Positions 11,251 to 24,302 are shown, numbered from the stretch's first letter. The stretch is DNA of 64,000 bases from Saxidomus purpurata (GCA_022818135.1 JAFMSR010000027.1:592699-656698), one strand, 5' to 3'. Numbers and translations are program-made. Notes: generated from the letters alone by a model not told the origin.

Positions 11251-12103
11251 TTGTTGTACCATTACATGTTCAAACAGAAAACATTAAAAGTATGTTACAT
11301 GTTCTCTCGATGAAATAAGAATTCAATCTTACACAAAAAACAAAGTTTCTTTTTATTTTATGCTAAAATACCGCTACTTTTGTTGAGTTTGTTTTAATGA
11401 AATGTCGAAAACTGATGGAAATATCAAAAAAAGCATGGTAACATCAATTTTGTTTCACTGAAACCCATAAAATAAACTACGATATTCATAATATTATTAT
11501 AAACAAAAATTTCAAATAGCATTTTATTACTTTACTGCTGGTGATGCATCTAAAGATGGACAGTTCTTTTATCAAACCACTAATGTTGGCTTGTGCAGCA
11601 AGAGAATCTTGACTTTCCTGAAAAGTTTAATTTTGATAAATTAAATCATTATTATTAATCAAGCGGCCTATCAAAAGCAATCATCATATTTTACAATAAA
11701 TATTGGTTCCAGTTCTGGGGCGACAATACATCCCACAATTATTTACTTCATTTTAAAAAAATGTACAGTAAATAGCGTCATTACACGGTGTATAGCCTAT
11801 AACAATTAACTGAATTATAACAAACTACTTCTGTGTCATTGACTTCTTCTATCTACTTTTACAATACAATATGAATATTGAAAAAGGTACACTTAAATGA
11901 ATGCAAGTCCTACTAATTGCAAAAATGCCTTATTTGCTAGCTGTACAGAATAACCTAACCGTACGGTACGCAAGATTCTCGGCTTTGCCATGAAGTCATA
12001 CTGACCAGTTAACCAATTGGATTATTAGGTCGCATTTATTTCTTCATTAAAGGTGGTGAAAGGTGAAAAGAACAAAAAGCTTTTAACGACATATGATTAT
12101 ATA

Positions 12104-12751
12104 TACTGAAAGGATAAAGAAACGCAGGGTAAACATTTGAGGTGATTTAAAGTGATGTGTTTGATAATATATACAATATTTTATTCAACAAATTACCAAA
12201 ATGTCATTAGATTTTATTAATTCATTAGTAATTGAAGCACATGTAACGGTACCCCCAATATCGCAAAGTGAAATCGACTGACTCGTCCCGATCGAGGTCG
12301 GTCAGAAACCCTTCCAGTTTCTCTCAAACGACGGACAAGACGTTCTATGGTGGAAACATTCACACTGAACTGCATAGCAACCGTTGTTGTTGCCTCTGAC
12401 CTTGCATAAGCAATGCAATAGCCTGACCCCTCTGAACTTCTGTCAGCCGTACCATGATTGCAAGAGCTTCAAATTCAATGTTAATAGCGGAAAGCGATGT
12501 GTATGCCTGAAGAGTATCAAGTGGTATGACCAGATGTTTCGACAAACTTGTCATCATTATTCTGCACGTGTTTTTTGCTTTTTATCACTTTCTCTATGTG
12601 GCATGGTTCAATGCACGGTTGAGTGACTTTTGGCACCGGTTTGAGTGACAAGTGACCAAGATAGTCTTCTGACCGGTTTTCATAATTCTAGGCCAAGCAG
12701 TAACAAATTGTTGCATATATTGTTACCCTGCGTTTCTTTATCCTTTCAGTA
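12104..12751 (-). mobile_element. Complete small Tc1/mariner-type element, internally deleted
   Basis: A perfect 29-bp inverted repeat (12104-12132 and 12723-12751, starting TACTGAAAGG) bounds a 648-bp unit, flanked on both sides by TA (12102-12103 and 12752-12753), the target duplication of Tc1/mariner elements. Inside, on the minus strand, is the start of a transposase and nothing else, so this is a deletion derivative that would depend on a transposase supplied elsewhere. It sits within the 5.7-kb segment between repeats A and B. Confidence 0.85.
12240..12557 (-). pseudogene. Tc1-like transposase N-terminal helix-turn-helix fragment
   Basis: The minus strand encodes 'RLTEVQRGQAIALLMQGQ', the classic Tc1-type DNA-binding start. 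After a frame change it continues 'TVAMQFSVNVSTIERLV' and 'RRLRETGRVSDRPRSGR', the second half of the paired-type HTH. Nothing resembling the DDE catalytic domain follows; sequence after 'SGRVS' is unrelated AT-rich DNA. The fragment is frameshifted and cannot make an active transposase. Known of the family: the HTH binds the terminal repeats. Confidence 0.8.
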
Positions 12752-13743
12752 TAAAAACAATCGAATTGTTTCTAGGTAATGGAAGGTCGTCGTCTTCTTT
12801 CATTTCTAATCTTGGTTATTGTATTATTCAAAGTTGAAGATTCATAGAGACCAGCGATGACAGCCGAGGAATCACCTTTCCCGAATGTAAATAAATTATT
12901 AGTACCCGGATGTGCGAAGCCTAGAATATTATAAATAATTACAATTAAGTGTGCATAATCTATCTATCTATTGGTGAAAGCAGCATTGAGTGCAGATTGT
13001 ATTTCCTTATTTAAAAGGCAATTACTTACAAATACACCATACCAGTTCCAAGTTTGGTGTTCAATGCAAACCATGGCATCCCTCGGCATCCCTGTTTGGA
13101 TGGTTCACCTTTTAATCATTAACTGGTAAGTAAGCGGGTAGGGTAATGGCACTGGCCCAAATCCACACTTTGACAATATCAATAAAAGACAGAAGAATTT
13201 TCACTCCACCAAATTATTTTTTTCCAAATTTCCAAGGTCATCATTCATTAGAAGCCGTAAACGACTATCAAACGACTACTGAATTAGGAAACATAAAGTT
13301 TGGCAGAAGAACTTCTCACTCCACCAAATTATCTTATTCCATATTTTCACGGTTCACATTCATTTGGAAGCCATAGCTTCTGTTTCCTGGTTTACACAAT
13401 ACATGTGATTGTTCTTTATATGTTTTCTTCGCCATACAGTTTGCTTGCCCCGTAAAAACATCCTTTTTTATCACGATTCATCTTTGTTGTTCTCGCGAAA
13501 ACAAATTATTTTCGGTTCGCACTTGTCACTTCCGGTTTGATTTTTTTTTCAACATAATTTGATTATTCAAGCAAATAATAGTTGTTAAATTAAATATAAT
13601 GAAAGAAATAAGGAACTAAATGAAATATTATTTCGTAGATAAAAAATTAATCACATGTAAAAAAATCTCCGGAATCTACGGAAGTTTACCGACATTTACG
13701 GATCTTCGAAATTATTGCGGGAAATCTTTACAGTCGTCCTTCA

Positions 13744-15500
13744 TTAAGTTAAATCGAAATATAGTCAGGAGTTCAGCTGATGAAGCTCTGACAGGATTAG
13801 GATCAAACGGACTTTGTGACATAAAGCTTTGATGTCGTAACTAAAAACAAATGTTAAATGCAAAAACCAGACTTCGCTTTCATGCTTCCTGACAAGTTTT
13901 ATCAAAACCATTGAAAGGGATATTGTTATGACTCCTGTACATTCAAAATGTGGCCGAACAACCGCAGAGACGGAAGGAAAACTAATAATCATACAAAAGT
14001 AGTATTTATCAATGCTGATGCGTACTTGTATTTCAATTTGTATCGCTTCTTTCGACGATAAGCATTTTCAAACAGCATTTCTGATTTTTCTAATATCATT
14101 AAATCAAAAGAACTGCACTTTATGCACAGGTATTTTTGATATTTAAAGCAGCCTAAAAATTGTTGTTTTTTTTCTACAAATCACGGCCAATTTCGTTAAA
14201 ACGATATCAAAATTGGTAATATAACGCTTGCTAAAAACGGTTTGTCGTAACTACCCATTTACACTTTTCGAGAAATTGAACTTTCAATTTGCTTAAACTT
14301 TTTTTGTTTTGAAAGGTCTTTTGATAATTCAAACGCAGATATGATTATTGTGTGTTTTTTTAGTAATGTTTGACCATTTTTATATCTTCTGCAATGGCTC
14401 CTTTAATTGTTTGGTGATATGACAATTTTAAACATTAAAACATTGAGTCAAAGTTGAAGTGCCGTATGGACATACAACAATTCATATTTAAACTAGAATG
14501 TAACTGGAAGTTATTTATTCCCTAACCAAGACAATTGTTTAGGACATACTTTTTCTTAAACAAAAGGTCATACCTCATACAAGAAAAAAAGGAAAGCAAG
14601 AACCTACAAGTTTTCTGAAACATTTTAGTCAGACAAATATAACATTAACATTCACAGGCAGAACAAATTAGCAAAAACAAAGCTCCTATACTTTTTTGAC
14701 AAAACATCGTAACTAAATCTTAGAAGTTTTCTTGAGAAATTAGAAACATTCAAAATATTCTTCATAAGTGACTCCCCCTCCCCAACCGCAGGTCTGATTA
14801 GGTCTAGCAATATGCCTGTAGACTTGACAAGTACTACAATACTAGCACTATAAATTGTATTGATTTGTACAGATAACTGATTGATAACTTATTTCCTGTT
14901 TATGACATTATATTTTTATTGCAGGATAAGAAAAATATTTTTAAATAACTGCAGTATAACATGCTCAAGTAATTACTCTTACAGCAAATCCATTATCACT
15001 TTGGTCACAAAGAAATAGATGTTACAGTTGAAACATAAAAGAAATCTATTCTTTTAAACTACTGCAGAATAACTCTGATTCCATAGTTTGTGGCATTAAA
15101 ATGCAACTAAGCACTTGTAACTGTTAAATGAGACAAAACTAAATTGTTTGTATATATCTAACTTTGAAATCACAGTTATGCTGCAGTAATTTAAAGGTAG
15201 AATTTTTGTTATGTTTCTGTCATATTAGAAAATTAATTGATAATTATCTAAAACTTTTGATATAACTGTTAGTGGTCATCTGTTTATAGTGAAAGCATTT
15301 GCTTGAGTAATTGATCTTATGATTTAATTTGATTGGGAAATTAGAGACTTAAAATGTAACTGATCAAATAAAATAATCACAACTTATAAAGGTCTTTAAA
15401 TTTATGTAGAACTAACATCCCTTTTCTACATTATCTGTACATAATGTAAGGGAGTTATACAGTAGCTGAATATAATAAACAGAAGCTAGTCTACCAATGA
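13744..15500 (+). repeat. Repeat segment B, copy 1
   Basis: From 'ttaagttaaatcgaaatata' through 'acagtagctgaatataataa' (about 15455) the sequence matches 28242-29966 in the same orientation, with small indels. Recognisable shared landmarks include 'cttcctgacaagttttatca' and 'aattgaactttcaatttgct'. No coding sequence seen. It begins exactly at the TTAAG that also ends segment A. Confidence 0.8.
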
Positions 15501-15552
15501 CCAGTTATGTTTATTGACCCCTGCTGTGAAAACACATGCCTGGCTGGACCCC

Positions 15553-15893
15553 TTTGGTGAATATCTCACATTCCTGTTCAATTGTTTATAAACTTTACAT
15601 AGAAAACACTGACACAATATGTAGAAACGAAATTCTGTTTATATTATGAAAACAAAAATAGTAATTACAAATCTTGAAAAGGTTCTTGAGAAACGAAATT
15701 TTTCATAGATTTCACTGAATCCATCTGCAACTATCTGCTAAAAGCTAATAAAATACTTTGAAAAAATATCAAAATAGAAAATCTGAACAGCATGTTTTGA
15801 GTATTGAACAACGTGGTATTGAAATTTACATACATGTAGATAACACTAGTACAGTTAGGGCAAACAAAGTACAATATATGTCATGTTTACCTC
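15553..15893 (+). repeat. Block present in inverted orientation beside both B copies (copy 1)
   Basis: 'ggtgaatatctcacattcct' at 15553 is the reverse complement of 30285-30304. 'gagtattgaacaacgtggta' (about 15800) is the reverse complement of about 30045-30065. The block of about 340 bp lies at the same end of segment B in both loci but is flipped. No gene content. Confidence 0.75.
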
Positions 15894-15937
15894 TGGTAAT
15901 AAGGAGTTACTGTTATTCTGAACAGCTTAGAACTAGG

Positions 15938-17113
15938 GAGTACATACATGGCTAAAACAAACACGAATGCAATAGAACAATATCACAACACGAACATAAT
16001 AACCATGGCATGCACACCGACACCAGGAATAACACAAACAAGAATAAACTCTTATTTCCATGGTGATCCCTTTGTGTTGGTGGCATGGCAGAGAGAGGCA
16101 ATGAATCAATGTAGAGTAATCAGTATGAAATAATATCACATAATTTAAATATAACAAATTGCTTTAACATTATCACATATTTTACTTGAATCGTATCAAA
16201 AAATAATAATTTAATTTAAAGTAATTATCACATTTCATTTTTGTGAGACAGTAATTATATCACATAAAAATATCACAGTGTTGAATGACAAATAAAATGC
16301 CTCATCTTATTTATGGAACAAGCTGTGTAAATGCATTTAAATAAACGAAAGTGGATAATCTAAAAAACATTGAACTATATGAACCGTACCAAAATTATAC
16401 ATGGTATACATAACAAATTATCTAAGAATTTTTTTTTTTAACAGCAACCTTAAAAGCAGAGAGTTTAGTGATGTTTGTGATATTATGAGGTAATCTGTTC
16501 CACAGGGTGCAACCCATAAAGCAAAAGTATTTGGACCAAAATCTCATTACCTTAGGAATAGTAAAGGCACCTTTATTACTAAGCATTGTGCTATTATTAT
16601 TTATTATATTATCTTGGGACACAAAACAGTCAGCCATGTGAACTGGGGTAAACCATTTTTGATCTTGAACACATGACATAAAATATTATGTTCTATACGT
16701 TCAGGGGTAGTCAATTGAGTTTTCTGAAATTCTCTGCATCTATATGACTTCTACAGTTTAAATCCAGTAAATCCTCATTAATTTGTTCTGGGTTACTTGT
16801 TACTTATTTTTTAAAACTTTTGTCAGACCGTTGTACTAAATAGAACAGGCATAGTCAAAATGGCACAAATCAGGGACATGACCAGTAATGCTTTAGTATG
16901 TTGATTAAAGTCTTTTCGTTTGTGATATAAGAACTTTAACTTTGAATTAGCCTTTTGGAGTACTGAACGAGCCATTGAATCACATGACATATTTTGATCA
17001 AGGCTAGCACCTAGATAGTTGACAGCAGAAGTAGGATTAATAGGTACACCATTACAAGTGACCTTGAGATTAGGATCTGATTTTAATCTACTCTTGGAAC
17101 TAAATAAGATCAA
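15938..17113 (-). pseudogene. LINE fragment: reverse-transcriptase C-terminus plus 3' UTR
   Basis: Minus-strand frames encode pieces of the end of a non-LTR retrotransposon ORF2: 'VNYLGASLDQNMS', 'NSKLKFLYHKRKDFN' and 'ALLVMSLICAIL' (16823-17113), then, after frame changes, 'VHMADCFVSQDN', 'SNKGAFTIPKV' and 'GCTLWNRLPHNITNIT' (16422-16679). These are typical of the region after the RT palm in CR1/Jockey-like LINEs; the clade is inferred. 15938-16421 matches the 3' UTR of the second copy at 31945-33022. The 5' side stops where the foldback element at 17131 begins. No catalytic domain remains. Confidence 0.8.
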
Positions 17114-17127
17114 GTGAATCTAACACG

Positions 17128-17640
17128 TTCATGAGTTATGGATGAGGAAATCCCACCCTAGGGTTGAGATACGTCCAAAAACAGGCTCTGCCGAGTTTTT
17201 TGGACGTATCTCAACCAAAAACAGGCTCTGCCGAGTTTTTTGGACGTATCTCAACCCTAGGGTGGGATTTCCTTATCAGCAACTCAATGGACATGGTAGA
17301 TTTATTTTCTCACCGTTTAAATCGCATTTTCACACAGGTAAGAAGGAATAAGTGCAAATACAGGGTTGGGATGAACAAATAAAAATCACCTTTTTCTCGA
17401 ATTTTATTTCAAAACTGCCATAGATGGATAGGAAATGATCTAACTAAGAAAATGAATACTAACAACCCTATGTTTATTTATAAAATAACAATTTTACAGT
17501 CAGTTTTCGATTTTTATTTCTGCTTACAATTAACGTAAAAATAGTCCGGCAGCGATGTGAGATAAGCGATGTGAGATAAGTTTATCACACATGGGTACAT
17601 ACGCGGAAAAATGTATCTCATAGATGAGAAGACTATGTTT
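17128..17640. mobile_element. Foldback repeat family P, copy 1, with a 40-bp tandem duplication
   Basis: Arms 17143-17180 and about 17235-17275 are inverted copies ('gaggaaatcccaccctaggg' against 'ccctagggtgggatttcc'). Between them a 40-bp unit is present twice exactly (17177-17216 and 17217-17256; core 'caggctctgccgag'). The following 350 bp ('ctgccatagatggatag', 'ccctatgtttattta', 'gtatctcatagatga') matches copies at 36370-36580 and 43131-43565. Short open frames across the hairpin are by-products of the repeat, not genes. Confidence 0.75.
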
Positions 17641-18790
17641 TACTTAAGTGTAAGGACAACTTGTTGTCTACTAACCAATGCCTTACAAGACTCAAGGCAT
17701 CTGATAACATTTTTTCCACATCAGAATTACATTTACATGAAACAAAAATCCCAGAGTCATCAGCATACAACAGAAGCTTTACAAAGTCTTTAAGTGTATT
17801 CCACTATTCCACAATGATTTGGAATTATTTTTATTTTGTTCAAGTGTATCTGAAAAAAAGTTCTTTTTTGCATTACTATTACCATCCTGGGCTTTATTTC
17901 TCAAAGATTTAAAACATTAAAATTTACCTCACTTTTATCCCTTATGAAAAAATTAAACGCCTTATCCCTATCATAAATAATCTGTAAGATATCAGAATTG
18001 ATCCAGTTTCAGTTATTCGTTTTACCCAAACCTGTTTAATTGGTGCATTTTATCAACAATAGACATAAATTAAAGTTTAAAATTATTCCATGCATCAGAA
18101 ACATTATTGCTGAGCAACACTGAACGCCAATCTGCAGACAACATAAAAACCTAACAATCATCCTTACTATATTTTTTAAGAATTAAAGAACGTCTAGTGT
18201 GTACTAACTGATATTTTAGAAATTTTTCTTGTACAAAATATCATACAATGAACACTAAAACTATACTAATAAAACCTGACTAGTACAAATAACACCTGAA
18301 CAAATAACACAATTACACTTTGGTACTTTTCAAAACCTATCTTTGACCAGTTGTTGAAAGTGGTAATTATTGAAAAAATATTGAACAGGGAATGTACTTA
18401 TTAAATTTGATTCACTTTTACAGGACCCATTATAGGGAATCAGATTTTGAACTCTGTCATTATTTAATTACTCAAAATAAAGGCAAAAGATCTCGTGCAA
18501 TTTACTCATTTATTAATCTTAACACCAACACAATTCTTTTATTGATATTTTGAGCAAAGTTAAAATAAATATACTTCTTATCTTCTTATCTGCTTTATAA
18601 GTACAACCAAATATGATTAAAACATTAACTTATTGGTAGATCAAGTCGGCCGCTTAAGACTTAACAGGGCCACACCATGTAAAGTCGTCAATGTAAATCC
18701 CATCGACCAGAAGGAGAACAGACGTACATTACGCAACTTTGCCACACAAGCAAATTAAATGTTTACATCAAATTACCACTTTTAATTAAG
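17641..18790. other. AT-rich non-coding DNA
   Basis: No gene is visible. Short open stretches on the plus strand near 17611-17912 have no domain signature. Confidence 0.4.
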
Positions 18791-19128
18791 AACGAGTATT
18801 ATACAAATACAACTGCAAACATCGGTCAATAGAACGTCAAGTTGCAAATCCATTGCGCCGCTGGGTAATTCCTAACAGCGTATGAAATCCAAAACCTGAG
18901 TCTATGTAAGGCAAGGCAACTAGCAGTGTACATTCAAACTGAAATCAACAATTCCGCAACGAATATCATACAAATGCAACTGCAAACATAGGTCCATAGA
19001 ATGTCAAGTTGCAAATCCATTTTGCCGCTGGATAACTCCAAACAGCGGATGAAATCCACAACCTGACTGTAAGGCAATGCAATAAGCAGTGTACGTAAAA
19101 ACTGACAGAAACCATTCCGCAACGAGTA
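18791..19128. repeat. Diverged tandem duplication, two units of about 165 bp
   Basis: Units begin 'aacgagtattatacaaat' at 18791, 'aacgaatatcatacaaat' at 18958 and a partial third 'aacgagtatcatacata' at 19121. Shared phrases include 'gtcaagttgcaaatccatt' and 'aagcagtgtac'. Open frames across the units are shadows of the repeat. Confidence 0.8.
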
Positions 19129-19129
19129 T

Positions 19130-19654
19130 CATACATACAAGGCAATGCAACATAGAGCAAAGCTTACAAGGAATCGTCAAGTACTAGGCCAAACCTATTT
19201 ACTATCAAGTCAACACTATGACTGGAAACCCGCATGATACTACTACAACCGAGTCCACGCAATTACTAGTACTGGTAAATTGTATGATAACCTCTCATAG
19301 CAGAACACCAACAATTTAGATTTCCGATCACTGGTGCCTATCCCCGTGCCGGTTCGCCAGCACAGAAACAGGAACCAAAGCCCGGTTAGGCCAAAATATA
19401 GACATAATAAGTTTGATTTGCCTGTTCATCTCCGGTAGACATAATTTTAAGTGAGCGACAAAATAATACAGATAGTTTTCTTCTAATTTGTCATAAATTG
19501 CTTAATTAATAAAACATCAATGCTGATAACATATTTATCTTATTGACATTTCCCTGTCTTAAATTCGTCATTAAGGTAGTGGATGTGTAATGAGTACTTC
19601 CCGTTTAATGACTATTTGGAATACTTTAGATTTTGTAATTGTACCTTTTTTTGT
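19130..19654. other. No gene seen
   Basis: A slightly GC-richer stretch (19320-19400, 'gtgccggttcgccagcacag') has no recognisable coding or RNA structure. Confidence 0.35.
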
Positions 19655-19725
19655 ACTGCGGGGCAGTGGTTACAGCGTCTGCTTTGAGATCAAGAGGTCC
19701 TGAGTTCGATCCCCGAAGGAGCCAA
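19655..19725 (+). repeat. tRNA-like sequence (SINE head)
   Basis: 'gagttcgatcccc' is a good B box and 'gcagtggttacagcgtctgc' resembles the A-box half of a tRNA. The 3' end 'ggagcca' lacks a matching 5' acceptor strand, so a cloverleaf does not close. Probably a tRNA-derived retroposon remnant. Confidence 0.45.
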
Positions 19726-20679
19726 ATTCTTTTTTCGTTATTTTTTCTTTTTTAGTTATCAAATTGAATAATATGAAAAATTATGCCATTTTACAAGATT
19801 TGAGAACTGAATCTTAATTTTCCTTAATTTTATCAAGCGGTACAGTGCTGTACAGTGTACTTGAAAATATAAAAATTGACCGTGCTCATTTCTAAGTCCA
19901 ATATCTCAAAAAGAAGACGGTAAAACATTTTCATTTGTTCTTATATTTCAGTTCATATACTACTTGTAAAAGTTTTATAATCAATAGTGGTGCCCCTATT
20001 TCGAATCTGTTGCTACAGTCATGTATATTTACATGTGTGATATGTCTCGGGGAAAAATTAGGCAAATTGTATACCCAAGTTTTGGCATTATTGCATACTT
20101 TTTGTTACACATGCTAAACTTGTATAATTATAATACATTTTTTGTAGTTCTACATTGCTTGTTATACTTTTTGGAACCTAGAACGAAAATAAATGTACGT
20201 AAATTCTTGCAAACATACTTATTTTACATTTTAGGGTACTTTTAAATCTGGTCAGTCTTTCTTCAGTGGGGGTAGGGCAACACAAAATTGAAATTAATTT
20301 TAAATTATACGGTGAAATGTCTTTAAAATTTTGCACACGAGCAAAAGTAGATTATAAAAAGTTAATGTATTTTGGAATAGTGTCCATTAGACCCCCACTA
20401 CCGTTCAGCCGAATTTCATCGTCGTCGTATTGAACTCCTGATACTAATTTGGTTGCTAATAGCTCTCCGAGTACCAAGACTTATAGAAGCAATCGACCAT
20501 GCCAACAGTTATTTATACTGATCGTTTTACTATTCATCACTTGTCGGGCTGAGCTGTTTGTGATACATATCTGATCCGTTGCCTCAAAACACGTTATTTG
20601 ATCATCGGTCCGAATCATGTCATTCTTGTGTAGCAGGTTCTTCGATCTGTCACAAATAACCATATGTTTAAAACCATTT
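19726..20679. other. AT-rich non-coding DNA
   Basis: No gene seen. Short open stretches lack domain signatures. Confidence 0.35.
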
Positions 20680-21121
20680 CAATTTTCAATTCAATTTATT
20701 TATTCAGCTTACGAGCCCTTAAGGGTGTTTCTCTTGGTGCTCTGCCTTCTGCAAAGGCATTGAGTACATACTTTTTTTGGTTCTCAAGGTTTGCTTTTTA
20801 TATATTAATACACGAGCATTTTTGTGTTTTACATACCATGCCTTTTGTTTCCATTGCGTGTGTTAGAGATTCACCTAGCAGGGATTACTTTTATTTACAC
20901 TGTCCTGTGACTTTGGAACATGGTGGGGGTAAGAGTGAGGTTGGGTGCGCACCATAAACCGGTTTAAGCTCCCCAGTGGTGTTTTTGCCACTGACCGTTC
21001 CAAGGCGGTGCCCCACTGTGTTCCTTTAATTGTTCGTTTTGTCCTCGTGTGTTTGCTTTGTATGCTAGTGTGTGTTGGTAGTGTATGTGTGTGTGTGTAC
21101 ATGATTGTGTGTGTGTGTGTG

Positions 21122-21166
<45 letters not shown>

Positions 21167-21261
21167 GGTGGTGTGCACTTCTGGGTGCTGTGGGGCTCGT
21201 TTTGGGGAGGCTGCGTTTTTGGTACGTGGCACGTGGCTGTTTGATATTATTTTTGTTTTTA
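20680..21261 (+). mobile_element. Microsatellite-bearing repeat (family M), longest copy
   Basis: Three parts follow one another. First, a SINE-like head (about 20680-21060) contains 'accggtttaagctccccagt' and 'tgccactgaccgttccaa', which I associate with bivalve dispersed repeats. Second is an interrupted (TG)n tract (about 21078-21165). Third is a core of about 97 bp (21165-21261; 'ggtggtgtgcacttctgggt' to 'tatttttgttttta'). Core plus tract recur inverted at 32674-32790 and 46061-46217. The tract and its interruptions ('gtacatgattgtg') are shared with the 46-kb copy, so they moved as a unit. Valine/cysteine-rich or threonine/histidine-rich frames here are microsatellite artefacts. Confidence 0.75.
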
Positions 21262-21269
21262 TGGACAAA

Positions 21270-24200
21270 CATGTTCGTCGCCGTTACAGTATATATTTCG
21301 GCGGCTACAAAACATGAGAAGAGCATGACAATATAAACAGTGGTTACCAGTTTCACCCATATAAAACCTTGTTTATCTTTTTTCTTAAACATGAACACCA
21401 TTTGAAATGGATTCTTTTATGAATAAACAATCACCACCATGACCTCTATAACTTTTCCTATTTACAGCTATACTTTCAACTCGATTTGAGTTGATTTGAT
21501 TTGATGAGAATTTTATCAAGGTCCGTCCAAAAGAGCACTTATGTTAGCTTAATATCTGGATGAGACCCCGGCATGTCTCCCGTCATGCCTAAAAAACAAA
21601 ATGTTGAAGCCAGAAATAGGAGAAATTTACCTGACTGCAATTTCCAGCTAGTATAGCCAAAGGTTGAATTTGATTGGTTACCAAAGAGTAGGCCAATCAC
21701 GGCGACCAATGGGATCTAAGTGTGATTGACCTAGTTTGTATGTCTGGATCGTGGTAGCCTAACAGTTTTTAGAAAATTTTGATACTAGATGTTATATGTG
21801 TTTGTTTTGTAAAGTAAAAATCCCCTTTAATAAAGTGTTGTCCTATTTTTATTTTGCTTAGCTTTTTGTGATGATAAAAATTTTAATTGTCCTGAATGAG
21901 AGAATAAAATGTTGTCCGAAAGATGGTTTTGCTTATTTTAAAAGTTAAATGTATGCATGAAAGCTTGACTTATGTTCCTACTCTGAAATTTTGAAAATAT
22001 AAAAAACCCTTAAAAGCCAAATAAGCCAGCAACCACAGAGGTCACTTGTTAACTTTACTTCTTTAATTATAATGATGTACAATAGAAAATTATAAAGAGA
22101 CTTGTACTAGTTGGTTGTTTACTACCGGAGCTTGAAGCAAAAATCGGATAGTAAATTAACCAATGGAGCCAGGAGAGACAAAAATGATTAGCTATTCAGC
22201 TGGGTGCTAATGGCCGCCAGTTCGGTCTACTACTGTTGAAAAAGCACAGTCATTAATGTAATTATTTGAATCATTTGTATTATAAAATGGATAGAATGCC
22301 AAAATTAGTCTTTAAATATATGAATGTTGTTGTAGATCATGATTTCGTAAAAATAGAAATTTTATTAAAATTTTGTGGAATTTTGGTGAGAAATTTTTTG
22401 TAATTGTTTAAGAAGGAAATTTTAATTTTAATCTGTTAATCTGTTTTATTTTTACTTATAAATAATAAAAGAAGTAAGTGCAGATCATAATCTGCATGAT
22501 CGGCGATTCGGTTTTCGGACAGATGCTGGTGGACTACTATTCCTGATCCTGGTGACTAACCAGTACTTTTCACATCGTCGTTGTTGTGTGTGATTGGGTT
22601 TTTCGTGCCTGAGTAAGATTGTTCTTAATGTAGTTTTATTCTTATATTACACATCTTTAATGTTCCGAAAATATAATTGCGAAAGTTAGATGTGCTTTTT
22701 AAGATTAACATTGCTGTTCGTAATACTTGACCAGACCTACTTGTTGGTTTTGGGTGACCTACTGCGACTTTTAGTGCGCACGAACCGGATGGAGTTATAA
22801 CAGGTGCGCGTTTGGCTTTTTGGATCCGGCTGTTATTTGACAGTAGATTACTGGTTCCATTTTGGAAATAATTAGTGTTTTATGCATTTTCTGCAATGTT
22901 TGGGGAATCTAGTTATAGGATCAATCACCTTTTTTTGGTTAGTTATGACTCTTTATATGGGCATTAAGTATGTGTTTTCTTGTTTAAGCAGTCATTAATT
23001 GTGATTATTTCTATTTTCTACGTTTTTCCAGTCATTGTCCTGGTGATAATTTTGGACATTTATTAGTTGTATGTTTTTTTTTTGTAATCACCAGGGGATT
23101 GTTTATGCTTGGGTTATAGTGGTATGTTGCCACAGACACTATTTTTTCCTACGTAGGTATCAAATTTCTTACTCAGACACTAGAACCGCTGAAAAGTAAA
23201 AATTTGTTAATTTCATATATTTCTATGAATTGTTGTAAATATATAGTACTTTTATATGTTTTTTATATATTTATATAAAAAAAGGATTTTTTGCCGATTT
23301 TGTTTCAATAAAGCTTTTTCCCTACGGTTTTTGGTGTTATATCTTTGGCGCTTGTTATTCGAAATATAATTTGGTCGAAATATATACTGTCATTGTCTTG
23401 TATCATTTATAAATTGTTTTTTATGCCCGAAAATTTTGGAAAATCTCGGGATAAAGTCTCTGTAACAAATTTGTCTAACTTTTTCAATCTTTACAATTTT
23501 CAGTTCAGATCTTTTCTAAATCGTGCTTATTAATTATAGCTAGGGTGTTGGGTAACCCTTATCTAGTTCTAAAGTATTTTACTATAAACTTTTCCTGTTT
23601 TCCGGAGGTATATGAAATCAGTAATTAGATATGTGTTTTGCCGAAAAGATTCACCTGAGGTGGGGGTTAGTGTCCTTGACCTTTCTGTACCGGAAGCTCC
23701 TTCATTTTAACGTATATACATGTATAATAAAGTATACTAAGCTACTTAAAGGCATATTACAGGACACCCCTGGTTTATTGGGTGTGTATTAGGGGTTTCT
23801 TAGTGTGAAAAATATTTGTTTTAGGTCACTAAGAGACGATACTAGCTTGTCACTACGAAATAACATATTTACAACCTATATTAGTCGTGCTATATCTACC
23901 CCTATGTAATCTTACATATTTTCTCCTACATTTTACCCTTATAAGAGACGCCTGTACATGACTGTTGGTGTGGATGCTGTGAGGCGGGGGCTCATACCGG
24001 TCACTTAGCTACTAGCATGACCGCATGCGATCACAGATTAGTTATCACCTTTCTTTCGATCGGAGCCGCCATAACATTGGCAGGAGACTATTCTGATCTC
24101 GTATATGTCAAGCTAGTATATTATTTTGCTATTTTTATACCCTCCAGACATGCAAGTCGTCTCCATTTTGCTTGCCACTTATTATAAGTCAACCTGGGAT

Positions 24201-24299
24201 GCTTGTGGTTTGTAAAGTGGATGTGTGGGTTTGAGTGTTTGCCGAGCAGTCCATTGTGTAAACAGTCCTTATCTATATTTTTTCATTGTATCCTATATT
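21270..24299. other. Non-coding, AT-rich; likely includes LINE 3' UTR near its end
   Basis: No gene recognised. A polyadenylation-type AATAAA lies at about 23308. 24180-24299 directly adjoins the C-terminus of the LINE at 24303-25140 and is probably its 3' UTR on the minus strand. Confidence 0.35.
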
Positions 24300-24302
24300 T
24301 TT

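Larger units (their letters stand above)
8082..13743. mobile_element. About 5.7-kb DNA splitting segments A and B, flanked by TTAAG
   Basis: In the paralogous copy (27059-29966), A runs directly into B through 'gttaagttaaatc'. Here A ends TTAAG (8077-8081) and B begins after TTAAG (13744-13748). The intervening DNA is therefore best explained as an insertion with a 5-bp target duplication. The ends ('acagtgcaactg' and 'gtccttca') show no clear TIR or LTR. Contents: mostly AT-rich DNA, a palindrome at 9906-10002, a decayed exon-like stretch at 10722-11053, a tRNA-like sequence at 11172-11250 and a Tc1-like element at 12104-12751. Deletion from the other copy is the alternative. Confidence 0.45.

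Noticed and set aside
8082..13743. Interpreting the TTAAG-flanked DNA as piggyBac or an LTR retrotransposon
   Set aside because: TTAA flanks suggest piggyBac-like targeting, but the termini show no CCC-type TIR, no LTR pair and no transposase or gag-pol sequence.
17142..17382. Two overlapping plus-strand frames with a repeated peptide ('SAEFFGRIST')
   Set aside because: Explained by the exact 40-bp tandem duplication in the foldback head; copy 3 of the repeat lacks it.
21065..21401. Open frames of up to 145 codons rich in Thr/His (minus) or Val/Cys (plus)
   Set aside because: They are translations of the TG/CA microsatellite and the M repeat core; the repeats at 32.7 and 46.1 kb give the same artefact.
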